DNA of 64,000 nt from JANQIO01 sp965601975 (GTDB taxonomy: Bacteria; Pseudomonadota; Gammaproteobacteria; Pseudomonadales; Halieaceae): contig OZ271856.1 of assembly GCA_965601975.1 (NCBI GenBank), positions 1,922,001 to 1,986,000 of the forward strand. The letters run 5' to 3'. Of this stretch, positions 52,262 to 61,092 are shown piece after piece; within the stretch, counting starts at the first letter, position 1; every line of letters starts with the position of its first letter. The translations under genes and the position numbers were made by a program. The notes under the pieces are model-generated. The model was not told the origin of the DNA, searched no databases, and worked only from the letters and a program-made list of their open reading frames with translations.

Positions 52262-55200
52262 TACCGGTCCTTGCTGGTCCCGGTGTAGCTCGAGCGACGG
52301 TAGGCTCGGCCAGGCGTCGGCGCGGCAGTGGCCGACGCCGCGGCGGGTGACGAGATGATGCCGGTATTGAACGTCGACGAGAAGTTCAGGCTCTCGAGGT
52401 CCTGGATGACTTCGATGATGGGCAGGTCACTGTCCAGCAAGGGCCATGCGCCACAGGATTCGCCCTGGTCGCAGATCAGGAAGTCGTTGTCGATGTCGCT
52501 GCCGCCAATGAGCTGGTAGCTCCCCTGCGGGATCTCCTCGAAGGAGAAGGGGTACACACCGTTGACGGGATTCACGATCGCCTGCCTGATTTTCTCGGGG
52601 GAATCTCCCGGCGCATTGGCGTCGATCAGCAGGATGTAGTGCGTACCGGCGTTACCCTCGGTCAGCGTACTGGGGTCCGGCTCCTGGACAATCACCTGCA
52701 CCGTGACATCGCGGTCATTGGTGGAAATACTGATATCCGCGCTATAGGCGCCTATCTCGAGCTGTTCCCGATCCACCCGCACGTTGTAAACGCCCACGCC
52801 GTTTTCGTCGATATCCACCGGATCGATCGACAGCCAGGGCTCATCGACGCTCACCTCAGTCACTGCAAGTACCCCGGTGCCGGCATTGCCGACGGTGAGC
52901 GGTAGCAATGTGGCAAAGGTGCCGAAGTTGAGAGACGAGGCGCTGGTGGTGACGGCCGGGATCAGCTCGATCTCGCCGCCATCCCTGAGGCTCTGGGCCA
53001 CCAGCACCGCCTTGTTGGCGTTGATCAGCCCCCAGCCGAAAACGTCGTCGCGCCCCTCGGTGCCGAGGTCGTCGGTCAGCAAACCCTGGGACAGTGCAGC
53101 CTCGACCTGTACGGGCGTGAGCGCGGGATAGAGGGATTTCATCAGCGCCATCACGCCGGCCACGTGGGGCGACGCCATGGAGGTTCCCTGCAACAGGCGG
53201 TAGTTGTCCTGGATGGAGCCGGTAGTGTCGTCGGCACCGGTGCTCAACACCATGTCCGCGACGCCGTCGCCGTTGACATCAGGCGTAAAGCTGTCGCCAC
53301 CAGGCGCCGCCACGTCGACGCGGCTACCGAAGTTGGAGTAGGGGGCGCGGCTGCGATTGATGTTGGTGGCGCTGACCGAGATGACATTGTCGTAGGAGGC
53401 CGGGTAGGCGAATTCCCTTGATGAGTCGTTGCCTGCCGCGGCGACTACTATGATCCCCTTTGCCGCCACCTCGTTGTAGACCGACTGGTCGAACGCGTTG
53501 AAACCGCCGCCGGCCAGGCTCATGTTGATAACGTCGGCGGGCCGTTCGGGTACGGTCTCCGAGTCGTTTTCCAGGCCAGCAGCGTAGCGCACCCCCTGAA
53601 GGACACCGTAGTTGGTGCCGCCGCCGGCCCCAAGCACCCTGACAGGCATAATCTTCGCGTTCCAGGCAACGCCGGCCACGCCGCTGCCGTTGTTGCTGGC
53701 CGCCGCCACGGTTCCCGCGACGTGCGTGCCGTGGAAGCTGGAGGGCGTACCGTCCTCTGAATCCCCGGGGTCTTCGGGGTTTGAATCGCCTCTGTCACCC
53801 AGGAAATTCACGTCGAAGAAATCCCAACCCTGGACCAACTGGCCCTGCATGTCGGGATGGCCGCTGCGAATTCCTGTATCCAGTACGGCCACGATCGTGT
53901 CGTCACCGAGGCTGCGATCCCAGGCCAGCGGTAGGTTGATCTGCTCGTAGTGCCAGCGCTGCTGATTGTAGAACGGGTCGTTTGGGACCGCCGTGGGGTA
54001 GACACGGAAGTTCAGGCCCGCGGTCTCCACCTCCGCCTGCTGCCGCAGACGCTTCATCGCCAATATAGTTTTCAGTTTGCGTTGCTTCAGTCTCTCCCCT
54101 GGCGCACGGGCCAGCTCCAGCAGGTTGGCCCGCCGCAGACCGCCACCGCGGATTCGCATTTTTGTAAACCTGGCCCGGCGCAACATGGTGCTCACATTGG
54201 GCCTGTCGCGAAAGCGCGCGATCACCTGACCCGGGATGAAGTCGCTGTCCTGGTTCAACTGCGCGGGCGTCCTGCTCGGTTCGCCAATGCCAATGATCAG
54301 CTGGTAGTTGGAGGTGCCTGAAAACGCTGCTACCCGAATCCAGTACTCACCGTCCTCAGGCACGACAATCTGCTCTACCTCTTCTACCGAGCTCAGTGAG
54401 AACCTGTCCGGGCTGCCGATGTCTGGCGTGCTGTACAGGTACAAATCCAGGTCGTTGAAGCGCGTGTCCTCGGCGATCACCAAAGTGATGAGCTGATCCT
54501 TGAGCAGGTTTATCCGGTAAAAATCATCCAGATCCGCTTCCTGAAAAAAGCGGTCTCGTTCGACGTTTGTGGGTAGTCTCGTGACGAAGCCACCGAGCAC
54601 GACCGGGTTGTCCAGCGGCTGTGCCTCGCCAAAGGAATCGTTGCTGAACTCCGGCACGTTGGTGTCGTTGACGTCGCCATCGAGCCGCGACGTGGTGGGT
54701 ACGCCGACGACACCGCTGATGGTAAACGGGCCTTCACTTTCGGCTTCCCTGCCTACCACATCTGCGGCGAGCTTCCGGACTTCCGATGCCTCGAAGTCTT
54801 CGCGGATGGCCGCTGAGAGATTGTCCAGCAACTCGATACCCCGAATGTATTCCCGGGCATTGAAATGCCGATGCCAGAACAGGACATCCTCGTAGTCCAC
54901 GCTTCCGGACCGGTTGGTGTCGGCCACCATGACATCCGCCAGTTCGTCCATCTTGGCGATGACTGCGGCATCGCTCAGGCCGTTGAGGTTCAGTTGCAGG
55001 TAGCGATAGATCGCCTCGGTCAACGGGCTGACCTTGCCGCGGCTGAGCTGCTCGCCCGTCATGATCGCGTGCCACTGTCCGAAGACTGCGGTGGGTTCAT
55101 CGTCCAGGACATTGTCGTAGTTGGCGTCGTAGTCCAGCCCGCCCCCGGCGGTGACCAGGTAGAGTTCGTCGGGCTCGTAGAGCGATTCATCCAGCACGAC

Positions 55201-55473
55201 ATTGCCGAGCATCACAAAGCGGCCGATATCGCGCTTCGAGTCCCATTTGTCCGGACCAATCTGCTGGCGTACCTCTTCCAGCGAGGGGGTTCGGAGACGC
55301 TCGATCACTACCGATGAATCACGCAGTGGCGTGACGGTGACAGTGGCTTCCGTCACGGCCCCACCCAGCTGCAGGTGCAGGCAGCCGCCCAGAAGTGCCG
55401 CGGTCGCCGCGGCCAGTGTTTTCCCGGCGAGTTTCATCAGGCGAGAGCCTGTCATGCCGATTCTGAAATCCAT
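52261..55473 (-). CDS. Large subtilisin-like (S8) serine protease, lipoprotein
   Basis: 1070 residues. A lipoprotein-type signal (KTLAAATAALLGGC) follows one of three in-frame ATGs (55473, 55455, 55437); the true one is uncertain. Then an EF-hand/dockerin-like loop DTNRSGSVDYEDV, a pre-peptidase domain (DDFYRINLLKDQLITLVIAE to GEYWIRVAAFSGTSNYQLII), an FIPGQVIARFRDRP inhibitor-like stretch, and the S8 domain with Asp (VAVLDTGI, about 531), His (HGTHVAGT, about 582) and Ser (GTSMASPHVAG, about 764). A C-terminal beta-sandwich follows. Secreted or surface protease. Coupled to the sulfotransferase gene. Confidence 0.92.
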   Translation of the reverse strand: MDFRIGMTGSRLMKLAGKTLAAATAALLGGCLHLQLGGAVTEATVTVTPLRDSSVVIERLRTPSLEEVRQQIGPDKWDSKRDIGRFVMLGNVVLDESLYEPDELYLVTAGGGLDYDANYDNVLDDEPTAVFGQWHAIMTGEQLSRGKVSPLTEAIYRYLQLNLNGLSDAAVIAKMDELADVMVADTNRSGSVDYEDVLFWHRHFNAREYIRGIELLDNLSAAIREDFEASEVRKLAADVVGREAESEGPFTISGVVGVPTTSRLDGDVNDTNVPEFSNDSFGEAQPLDNPVVLGGFVTRLPTNVERDRFFQEADLDDFYRINLLKDQLITLVIAEDTRFNDLDLYLYSTPDIGSPDRFSLSSVEEVEQIVVPEDGEYWIRVAAFSGTSNYQLIIGIGEPSRTPAQLNQDSDFIPGQVIARFRDRPNVSTMLRRARFTKMRIRGGGLRRANLLELARAPGERLKQRKLKTILAMKRLRQQAEVETAGLNFRVYPTAVPNDPFYNQQRWHYEQINLPLAWDRSLGDDTIVAVLDTGIRSGHPDMQGQLVQGWDFFDVNFLGDRGDSNPEDPGDSEDGTPSSFHGTHVAGTVAAASNNGSGVAGVAWNAKIMPVRVLGAGGGTNYGVLQGVRYAAGLENDSETVPERPADVINMSLAGGGFNAFDQSVYNEVAAKGIIVVAAAGNDSSREFAYPASYDNVISVSATNINRSRAPYSNFGSRVDVAAPGGDSFTPDVNGDGVADMVLSTGADDTTGSIQDNYRLLQGTSMASPHVAGVMALMKSLYPALTPVQVEAALSQGLLTDDLGTEGRDDVFGWGLINANKAVLVAQSLRDGGEIELIPAVTTSASSLNFGTFATLLPLTVGNAGTGVLAVTEVSVDEPWLSIDPVDIDENGVGVYNVRVDREQLEIGAYSADISISTNDRDVTVQVIVQEPDPSTLTEGNAGTHYILLIDANAPGDSPEKIRQAIVNPVNGVYPFSFEEIPQGSYQLIGGSDIDNDFLICDQGESCGAWPLLDSDLPIIEVIQDLESLNFSSTFNTGIISSPAAASATAAPTPGRAYRRSSYTGTSKDR

Positions 55474-55730
55474 ATCAGAGAGATACCTGTTTTACCGGAC
55501 GCTGTCATCCTGATCTCGTCCTAACTGTGATGGGGGTGCCTGCCCCAAAACAACGCGGCAGCGGTCAGTAGGTTGACTGCGGTGCGCCCGTTGAGTTCAC
55601 CGAAATGGTACTGTTCTTGACGCCGGCATGACAGGCAGATTGAAACGAGCCGATTTCATGTAACATCAGCGTGTCGCGGGCTGCCTTCTGCCGCGGCGTC
55701 GTCATTCATTTTTGTCGCAATACGAGAGCC

Positions 55731-56384
55731 ATGGGTTCATATCACGGCAACGCAACCTGGGACCTGCCGACCCGGCTTTTTCACTGGCTGCTGGTGCTGG
55801 GCGTCGCGCTGGCGTGGCTGAGCCACAACCAGGACTGGATCGAGGTGCATCGCTGGAACGGCTACGCGGTGCTGGTGCTGGTGGTGTTCCGGATTCTCTG
55901 GGGCTTTTTCGGCAGCGTGCACTCGCGCTTCTCCGATTTCCTGCGCGGTCCCGGTGTGGTGCTGCGCTACTGGCGGGGTCTCGAGAGTGAACCCGCCGGG
56001 CACAACCCGGCCGGGGGGTGGTCGGTCATGGTCCTGCTGTCATTGATGCTGGTGCAGGCGCTGACCGGCCTGTTCAATAGCGATGGGCTGTTGTTCGACG
56101 GTCCGCTGCGCTACGCCGTGGACAGCAGTGTCGCGGACCAGCTGAGCGAAATCCACGACCAGCTGTACTGGGTCATTCTCGGTTTTGTCGGGCTTCACGT
56201 CGCCGCCATCGCCTGGTATCGCTGGGTGAAGGGGCGAAACCTGGTGTCACCGATGATCTTCGGCGGCAGCGGGGGAGTGAGCGCACCGGTATCCAACTGG
56301 CGCGCATTATTCCTGTTGCTGCTGTGCGTAGGCGCCCTGGCGCTGGCCATCTACCTCGCGCCGGAACCCGACCTGCCCTGGTAG
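55731..56384 (+). CDS. Cytochrome b561-type membrane protein
   Basis: 217 residues, four membrane segments with haem-ligand histidines in WDLPTRLFHWLLVLG and VHRWNGYAVLVLVVFR, and further in HDQLYWVILGFVGLHVAAI. This is the Ni/Fe-hydrogenase b-type/b561 class that passes electrons between the quinone pool and a periplasmic c-type cytochrome. ATG 55731 is chosen over 55671 because the fold begins directly and GAGAG lies ahead. The convergent cytochrome c' is a natural partner. Confidence 0.87.
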   Translation: MGSYHGNATWDLPTRLFHWLLVLGVALAWLSHNQDWIEVHRWNGYAVLVLVVFRILWGFFGSVHSRFSDFLRGPGVVLRYWRGLESEPAGHNPAGGWSVMVLLSLMLVQALTGLFNSDGLLFDGPLRYAVDSSVADQLSEIHDQLYWVILGFVGLHVAAIAWYRWVKGRNLVSPMIFGGSGGVSAPVSNWRALFLLLLCVGALALAIYLAPEPDLPW

Positions 56385-56388
56385 AGCT

Positions 56389-56865
56389 CTAGAGGTAGTC
56401 TTTTGACTTGTACTCGTCGTGACAGGCCTTGCAGGTGCCGCCGGTGGCCTTGAAGGCTTCCATGATGGCCTTCTTGTCTGTGCCGCCCGCCGCCTCGGCC
56501 AGTGCCGCTGACGCCTCACGCAAATCGTTCAACTTGGCTTCGAAGTCAGCCTTGTTGTCCCAGATACCGGGTTTGGCTCGGGTCTGGCCGCCCTGGCTGC
56601 CATCCGGGAAGCCGCGCATGTAGTTGAGCTGTGCCGCCATGGCCAGGTCGTCGGCGAAGCCCTTGAAGCGGGCGTCGTCCCAGGGAATCTCGCCCTTGAT
56701 CATGGAACTCATCGGTCCCATGTTGGCGCCGAGAATGGCGTAGAGGGACTGGCGGTAGGACTGGGGAAACTCGTCGGGATTCAAGTGTGACAGGGCGGTC
56801 GGGGCGGCGCCCAGACCTGCAACCAGTCCTGCCACCAGGACCGTCTTCTTGCTGAACCAGCTCAT
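56389..56865 (-). CDS. Cytochrome c' (class II)
   Basis: 158 residues. Signal peptide (to about residue 26, ending PTALS), four-helix bundle, and the haem motif CKACH at residues 145-149 near the C-terminus, as expected. Class II cytochromes bind NO/CO or carry electrons in the periplasm. It converges on the b561 gene with only 4 bp between; this pairing is common in proteobacteria. Confidence 0.95.
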   Translation of the reverse strand: MSWFSKKTVLVAGLVAGLGAAPTALSHLNPDEFPQSYRQSLYAILGANMGPMSSMIKGEIPWDDARFKGFADDLAMAAQLNYMRGFPDGSQGGQTRAKPGIWDNKADFEAKLNDLREASAALAEAAGGTDKKAIMEAFKATGGTCKACHDEYKSKDYL

Positions 56866-57011
56866 GGACTTCTCCTTATTGTTCGCGCGGCCGATGGCCG
56901 AACTGTTAAACCTGATACGACTAACCGTCCACAGCCGGATTGAATCGGCATTCCGGGTGGCATCGATACAGTACTATAACCGGCGTCAACGATCAGTGAA
57001 ACGGAAGTCTT

Positions 57012-58727
57012 GTGAGCGAAAACGGGTGGGATCACAGCGTCGATGTACTGGTAGTCGGTTCCGGCAACGGCGGGCTGACGGCGGCGCTCTGCGCCCATGA
57101 GATGGGCGCCGGCGACGTGCTGGTGGTCGAGAAATCCAGCCTCTACGGCGGTACCAGCGCGGTCTCTGGCGGCGGCGTCTGGATTCCCTGCAATCGCTAT
57201 GCACAGGCTGCCGGCGCCGAGGATTCCTTCGACAAGGCCAAGACATACCTGCTCAATACCACGCCGGCGGGGCAGGTGCCCGAGACCCTGGTCGACACAT
57301 ACCTGCTCAACGGCCCCAAGGCGATCGACTTCCTGCACCAGCGCACGCAGGTGCGCTATGTCACCCTGGAGCACTACCCCGACTACTATTCGGACCAGGA
57401 AGGCTCCATGCCCGGTCACCGCAGCATGGAGCCGGAACCCGTCTACGCCGACCAACTGGGCGAGCATGCGAAGACCCTGCGCCGCAGCCACCAGATGATG
57501 CAGCTGGGCGGCCGCGTCGGGATTACCCAGGTGGAAGCGGCGCAGCTGATGGCGCAGCTGCCGGGCTGGTGGAAAATTGCCGGCAAGCTGTTCCTGGACT
57601 ACTTGACCGATTTCAAATGGCTGTTTCGTGGCGACAAGTATTCTCGGCGGCTGACCTGCGGCTGTGCGGGGGTGGCGCGGCTGCGCCTGTCCATGCTGGA
57701 CCGTGATATTCCCCTGTGGCTGAACGCGCCCATGCAGTCACTGGTCACCGATGCCGACGGCCGCGTGACCGGTATTGAACTCCAGCGCGACGGTGAGACG
57801 GTCCGTGTGGAGGCTCGCAAGGGCGTGGTGCTGGCGGCGGGCGGCTTCGAACACAACCAGGAGATGCGCGAGCAGTACCTGCCGAAGCCCACCAACCACT
57901 GGTGGAGTGCCGGCAGCTACGACAACACTGGGGATGCCATCAGCGAGGGGCTGCGCATGGGCGCGAAAATGCACATGCTCGACGGCGCCTGGTGGTGCAA
58001 CACGATTTCCGTGCCGGGGGAGCCGATACCGCGGCTCAGCATCATGGAGAAATCCTATCCCGGTTCCATCGTGGTGAACTCGGCGGGGGAGCGCTTCAGC
58101 AACGAGTCCCAGAATTACATGGCCTACCAGCTGGAGACCTTCGAGAAGCACAGCGACGACTACCCCTGCGTGCCGAGCTGGCAGATTTTCGATGCCAACT
58201 TCCGCGCCACCTATTTCGTGGGCCCGCTCTACAACAGCAAGTTCCGGCCCGACTGGGCGCTGCCGAACAGCTGGGAGGAGTCGGGCTTCATCGCCCGGGC
58301 CGACAGCATCCGCGAACTGGCGGCGAAGATCGACGTCGACCCCGACGGCCTTGAAGCCACGGTCGCCAAAATGAATGACTATGCCCGCACCGGGAAGGAC
58401 CTGGACCTGCAGCGCGGCGACGCGCTCTACGATCGCTACTACGGCGACCCGCGGGTGGAACCCAATCCCTGCCTGGGAGCGATCGACAAGCCGCCGTACT
58501 ACGCGATGAAAGTGGACCCCGGCGACTTCGGCACCCAGGGCGGCATGGTGGTGACAGAGGATGCCCAGGTCACCCGTGAGGACGGCAGCGTGATCGAGGG
58601 GCTGTACGCCATCGGCAACTGCAGTGCGCCGGTGTTGCCGACCTACCCGGGCCCGGGATCGACCCTGGGACCCGCGATGACGTTCGGCTACCAGGCCGCC
58701 AAGCACATCACGGGCTGGGCAGACTAG
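57012..58727 (+). CDS. FAD-dependent oxidoreductase, 3-ketosteroid delta-1-dehydrogenase-like
   Basis: 571 residues from GTG 57012 (GGAAG 4 nt ahead). N-terminal FAD fold VDVLVVGSGNGGLTAAL, SSLYGGTSAVSGGGVWIP, KGVVLAAGGFEHNQEM, and C-terminal GLYAIGNCSAPVLPTYPGPG with LGPAMTFGYQAAKH. These match the KstD/fumarate-reductase flavoprotein group that dehydrogenates 3-ketosteroids or related ketones. No steroid-ring genes are next to it. The stop codon lies within the IS481 target duplication (CTAG). Confidence 0.82.
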   Translation: MSENGWDHSVDVLVVGSGNGGLTAALCAHEMGAGDVLVVEKSSLYGGTSAVSGGGVWIPCNRYAQAAGAEDSFDKAKTYLLNTTPAGQVPETLVDTYLLNGPKAIDFLHQRTQVRYVTLEHYPDYYSDQEGSMPGHRSMEPEPVYADQLGEHAKTLRRSHQMMQLGGRVGITQVEAAQLMAQLPGWWKIAGKLFLDYLTDFKWLFRGDKYSRRLTCGCAGVARLRLSMLDRDIPLWLNAPMQSLVTDADGRVTGIELQRDGETVRVEARKGVVLAAGGFEHNQEMREQYLPKPTNHWWSAGSYDNTGDAISEGLRMGAKMHMLDGAWWCNTISVPGEPIPRLSIMEKSYPGSIVVNSAGERFSNESQNYMAYQLETFEKHSDDYPCVPSWQIFDANFRATYFVGPLYNSKFRPDWALPNSWEESGFIARADSIRELAAKIDVDPDGLEATVAKMNDYARTGKDLDLQRGDALYDRYYGDPRVEPNPCLGAIDKPPYYAMKVDPGDFGTQGGMVVTEDAQVTREDGSVIEGLYAIGNCSAPVLPTYPGPGSTLGPAMTFGYQAAKHITGWAD

Positions 58728-58728
58728 G
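58723..58728. repeat. IS481 target-site duplication, left copy
   Basis: ACTAGG, repeated at 59760-59765. It fits the NCTAGN six-base target known for IS481. It contains the KstD-like gene's TAG stop and supplies the transposase stop. Confidence 0.9.
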
Positions 58729-59677
58729 TGTGGTTACTCATCAGGTTGTTCACAGATAGGCCGCTCCGGCTAATCGGTGGTAGGTAGTCGAGGCTAGCAT
58801 GGGGTCGATGCCAGTTGTATTGGTGTAACCACGGCATTAGATGCTGAGCCCTTTGCTCTGAGTCTTTGTAAGAGCGAGCGTAGGCCCATTCTCTGAGTGC
58901 TGTTTGTATAAACCGCTCAGCTTTGCCGTTGGTTCTGGGACAGTATGGACGTGTCCTTTTGTGCACCAGCCCCAGTCTGCGACACAACTGCCTGAAGACC
59001 TTCGACTTGTAGGCAGGACCATTATCTGTGAGCACACGTTTGAAGCGGATACCCAAGCTCCTGTAATACCTCACAGCCCTGAGAAGCGCCTGGCAGGCGC
59101 TTCTCCCTGTTTCATCTGGATGGATGGAGCCGAAGGCCACCCGACTATGGTCATCAATGGCGACGTGGACGTACTCCCAACCAGGCCCGCGTTTCGGCGT
59201 GTTCAGGCGGCTACCGGTGACCCTGTGTCCGGGGCGCTTGAATCGCCCGAGTTTCTTGATATCCAGGTGCAGTAAATCCCCAGGGGCATCATGCTCGTAG
59301 CGATTATCAGGCCTGGCGGGCTCGAGATAGGCAAGTCGATTTAGTCCCGACTGCGCCAGGATCCGCCCGACTGTGCTTTGGCTGGTACCCACCGCCAGGG
59401 CAATCTGGCGATAGGTTTGCCGTTGACGCCTGAGCTTGATAATGCGTTTGGCGATGCCGCTCTTGGTCTGAGTGGGGCACTGACGCGGGCGGGAGGAGCG
59501 ATTCAACAGGCCGGCTTCACCTTCGTCCTGGTATCGATGGAGCCATTTGTAGGCTGTGCGGACGCTGACGCCCACGGCCTGGGCGGCTTCGGCGGGTCTG
59601 AGACCGTCTTCGGTGATTCGACGAACGAGCAGCAATCGACCGTGTGGCGTTAATCGTGCATTCTTGTGGTTGTTCAT
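58724..59677 (-). CDS. IS481-family transposase
   Basis: 317 residues. N-terminal HTH (LRPAEAAQAVGVSVRTAYKW and a second, TYRQIALAVGTSQSTVGRIL), then a DDE/rve integrase core (LLHLDIKKLGRF, VHVAIDDHSRVAFGSIHP, RVLTDNGPAYKSKVFR, RTRPYCPRTNGKAERFIQTAL). The three acidic positions are D in HLDIKK, D in LTDNG and E in KAERF. The coding frame is intact, and it runs 5 nt past the left IS end: its TAG stop is provided by the flanking target. Confidence 0.95.
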   Translation of the reverse strand: MNNHKNARLTPHGRLLLVRRITEDGLRPAEAAQAVGVSVRTAYKWLHRYQDEGEAGLLNRSSRPRQCPTQTKSGIAKRIIKLRRQRQTYRQIALAVGTSQSTVGRILAQSGLNRLAYLEPARPDNRYEHDAPGDLLHLDIKKLGRFKRPGHRVTGSRLNTPKRGPGWEYVHVAIDDHSRVAFGSIHPDETGRSACQALLRAVRYYRSLGIRFKRVLTDNGPAYKSKVFRQLCRRLGLVHKRTRPYCPRTNGKAERFIQTALREWAYARSYKDSEQRAQHLMPWLHQYNWHRPHASLDYLPPISRSGLSVNNLMSNHT

Positions 59678-59759
59678 TCGGGGCTCCGGATTATTGAGAT
59701 GGGTCGCACCTCCAATTCTCCGGGTATGCCCCGAGTGAACAACCTATTGAGAGATCACA
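58729..59759 (-). mobile_element. IS481-family insertion sequence, 1031 bp
   Basis: Terminal inverted repeats 58729-58753 and 59735-59759 match at 20 of 25 positions, starting TGTG and ending AGGTTGTTCAC. The element is flanked by a 6-bp ACTAGG duplication. One intact transposase gene fills it. Both neighbouring genes keep their stop codons because the duplication restores CTAG on each side. Confidence 0.95.
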
Positions 59760-59765
59760 ACTAGG
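59760..59765. repeat. IS481 target-site duplication, right copy
   Basis: ACTAGG, identical to 58723-58728. Read on the minus strand it contains the TAG stop of the transporter gene to the right. Confidence 0.9.
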
Positions 59766-61092
59766 TGTCGGCTACTGCGTCGGCTGCTGCAGGCGCAGAT
59801 TCACCCGACTGCTTTTTGAAGACGCTGCCCAGGTAGAGCCCGGTGGCGCCCCACAGTGCCGCGATCCCCGCACCGACCAGGGCCACCGCACCCAGGCCCA
59901 GGCCGAGGCCCTGGGTCAGGGCGGTAAAGGCCCAGGCATTCAGCATATCCCCGCCGCGGTAGACGACGATATCGATGACCGGCTTGGCCTTGAACCGGGT
60001 TTCGCGGTCCACCGCAGTAAACAGCATTTCTCGACCGGGCCGTGTCACCGCGTAGTTGCCTGCCCGCCGCAGTATCTGCAGGCCCACCACGACCGCCACC
60101 ATGGGCGCGGCGGCGACCACCAGCATGCCGCCGCAAATGGCGAAGGGCACACTCGCGAGCGTCACGCCCACGCCGAAGCGGGAGGCGACGCGTCCTGTGA
60201 CAAAAAACGCGGTCAGTATGGTCAGGGTGTTCACCGCCAGGTCCATGGCGCCCCAGATCTGGGTGCGCTGTTCCCGGCTGTAATCCGCCATCATGTTCTT
60301 CAGCTCGAAATAGACGAAGGAGCTGATGGAGGTGTACAGCAGGATGAAAACCCCTATGGAGAGCAGGTAGGGGTTTTTCACGAACTCGGCAAACCCCGCC
60401 AGCGGATGGCCGCCGATATATTCAGGTTGTCCCTCGGTGACTCTCAGGACCTCGTCCGCGCCACCGAGTTTTTCGCTGTGCTGGAGATCGCTGGCCTTGA
60501 GGTTCTGCAGCACGCCGATGACCGGGATAGTCAGCAGCAGCATCACCGAGGCCACCAGCAGCAGATTGTCTGTACCCAGGGCGCCGACAAAAAACGTGGG
60601 GATGGACGGGCCCACCAGCGCGCCGACACTGGCGCCGGCGCCGATAAAGCCGAACAGGCGCAGGGACTGGGCCTTGGTGAACAGGTCCGCCATAAAGCTC
60701 CAGAACACGGAAATGTGGAACAGGCTGAAGACGCTGACCCAGACGTAGAAGGACTTGTCGATCAGCACCCGGTCGCTGATGAGCTGGGTGCCAAGGTAGA
60801 AGGCAAGAAATGAAAGCGCGAAGAAACCGTACACCGAGGTCACCAGCCGGCGAAATTTCACCGAGGTCACCGCGCCGCCGTAGATGGATACCGCCACCGC
60901 CGAGATAAAGAAGTTGAGCGTCCACAGCCAGCTCACCTCGGCGTCGCTCCAGTCCGAGGCCATGGCGTCGCGCACCGGGCGGAGGATGTAGTAGGCGGCC
61001 ATCAGCATCAGCACGAAACCGAAGGACACCAGTACGGCGCGGACCTCGTTCCGCTCCAGCAGCACGGCTTTTCTCAGGACATCAAACAGCAT
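59761..61092 (-). CDS. NTP/NDP-exchange-type MFS transporter in the homogentisate operon
   Basis: 443 residues from ATG 61092 (GGAGA 8 nt ahead; the frame stays open upstream inside maiA). About twelve membrane segments. YYILRPVRDAMASDW, FSLFHISVFWSFMADLFTKA, FGFIGAGASVGALVGP and RPGREMLFTAVDRETRFKAK match the bacterial ATP/ADP-translocase-like family. Its real cargo in free-living bacteria is unknown; its place after maiA hints at an aromatic or organic acid. It overlaps maiA by 11 bp. The TAG stop sits in the IS target duplication. Confidence 0.85.
   Translation of the reverse strand: MLFDVLRKAVLLERNEVRAVLVSFGFVLMLMAAYYILRPVRDAMASDWSDAEVSWLWTLNFFISAVAVSIYGGAVTSVKFRRLVTSVYGFFALSFLAFYLGTQLISDRVLIDKSFYVWVSVFSLFHISVFWSFMADLFTKAQSLRLFGFIGAGASVGALVGPSIPTFFVGALGTDNLLLVASVMLLLTIPVIGVLQNLKASDLQHSEKLGGADEVLRVTEGQPEYIGGHPLAGFAEFVKNPYLLSIGVFILLYTSISSFVYFELKNMMADYSREQRTQIWGAMDLAVNTLTILTAFFVTGRVASRFGVGVTLASVPFAICGGMLVVAAAPMVAVVVGLQILRRAGNYAVTRPGREMLFTAVDRETRFKAKPVIDIVVYRGGDMLNAWAFTALTQGLGLGLGAVALVGAGIAALWGATGLYLGSVFKKQSGESAPAAADAVADT

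Noticed and set aside
57012..58727. KstD-like gene truncated by the insertion sequence
   Set aside because: The frame is full length and ends at its own TAG, which is part of the duplicated target.
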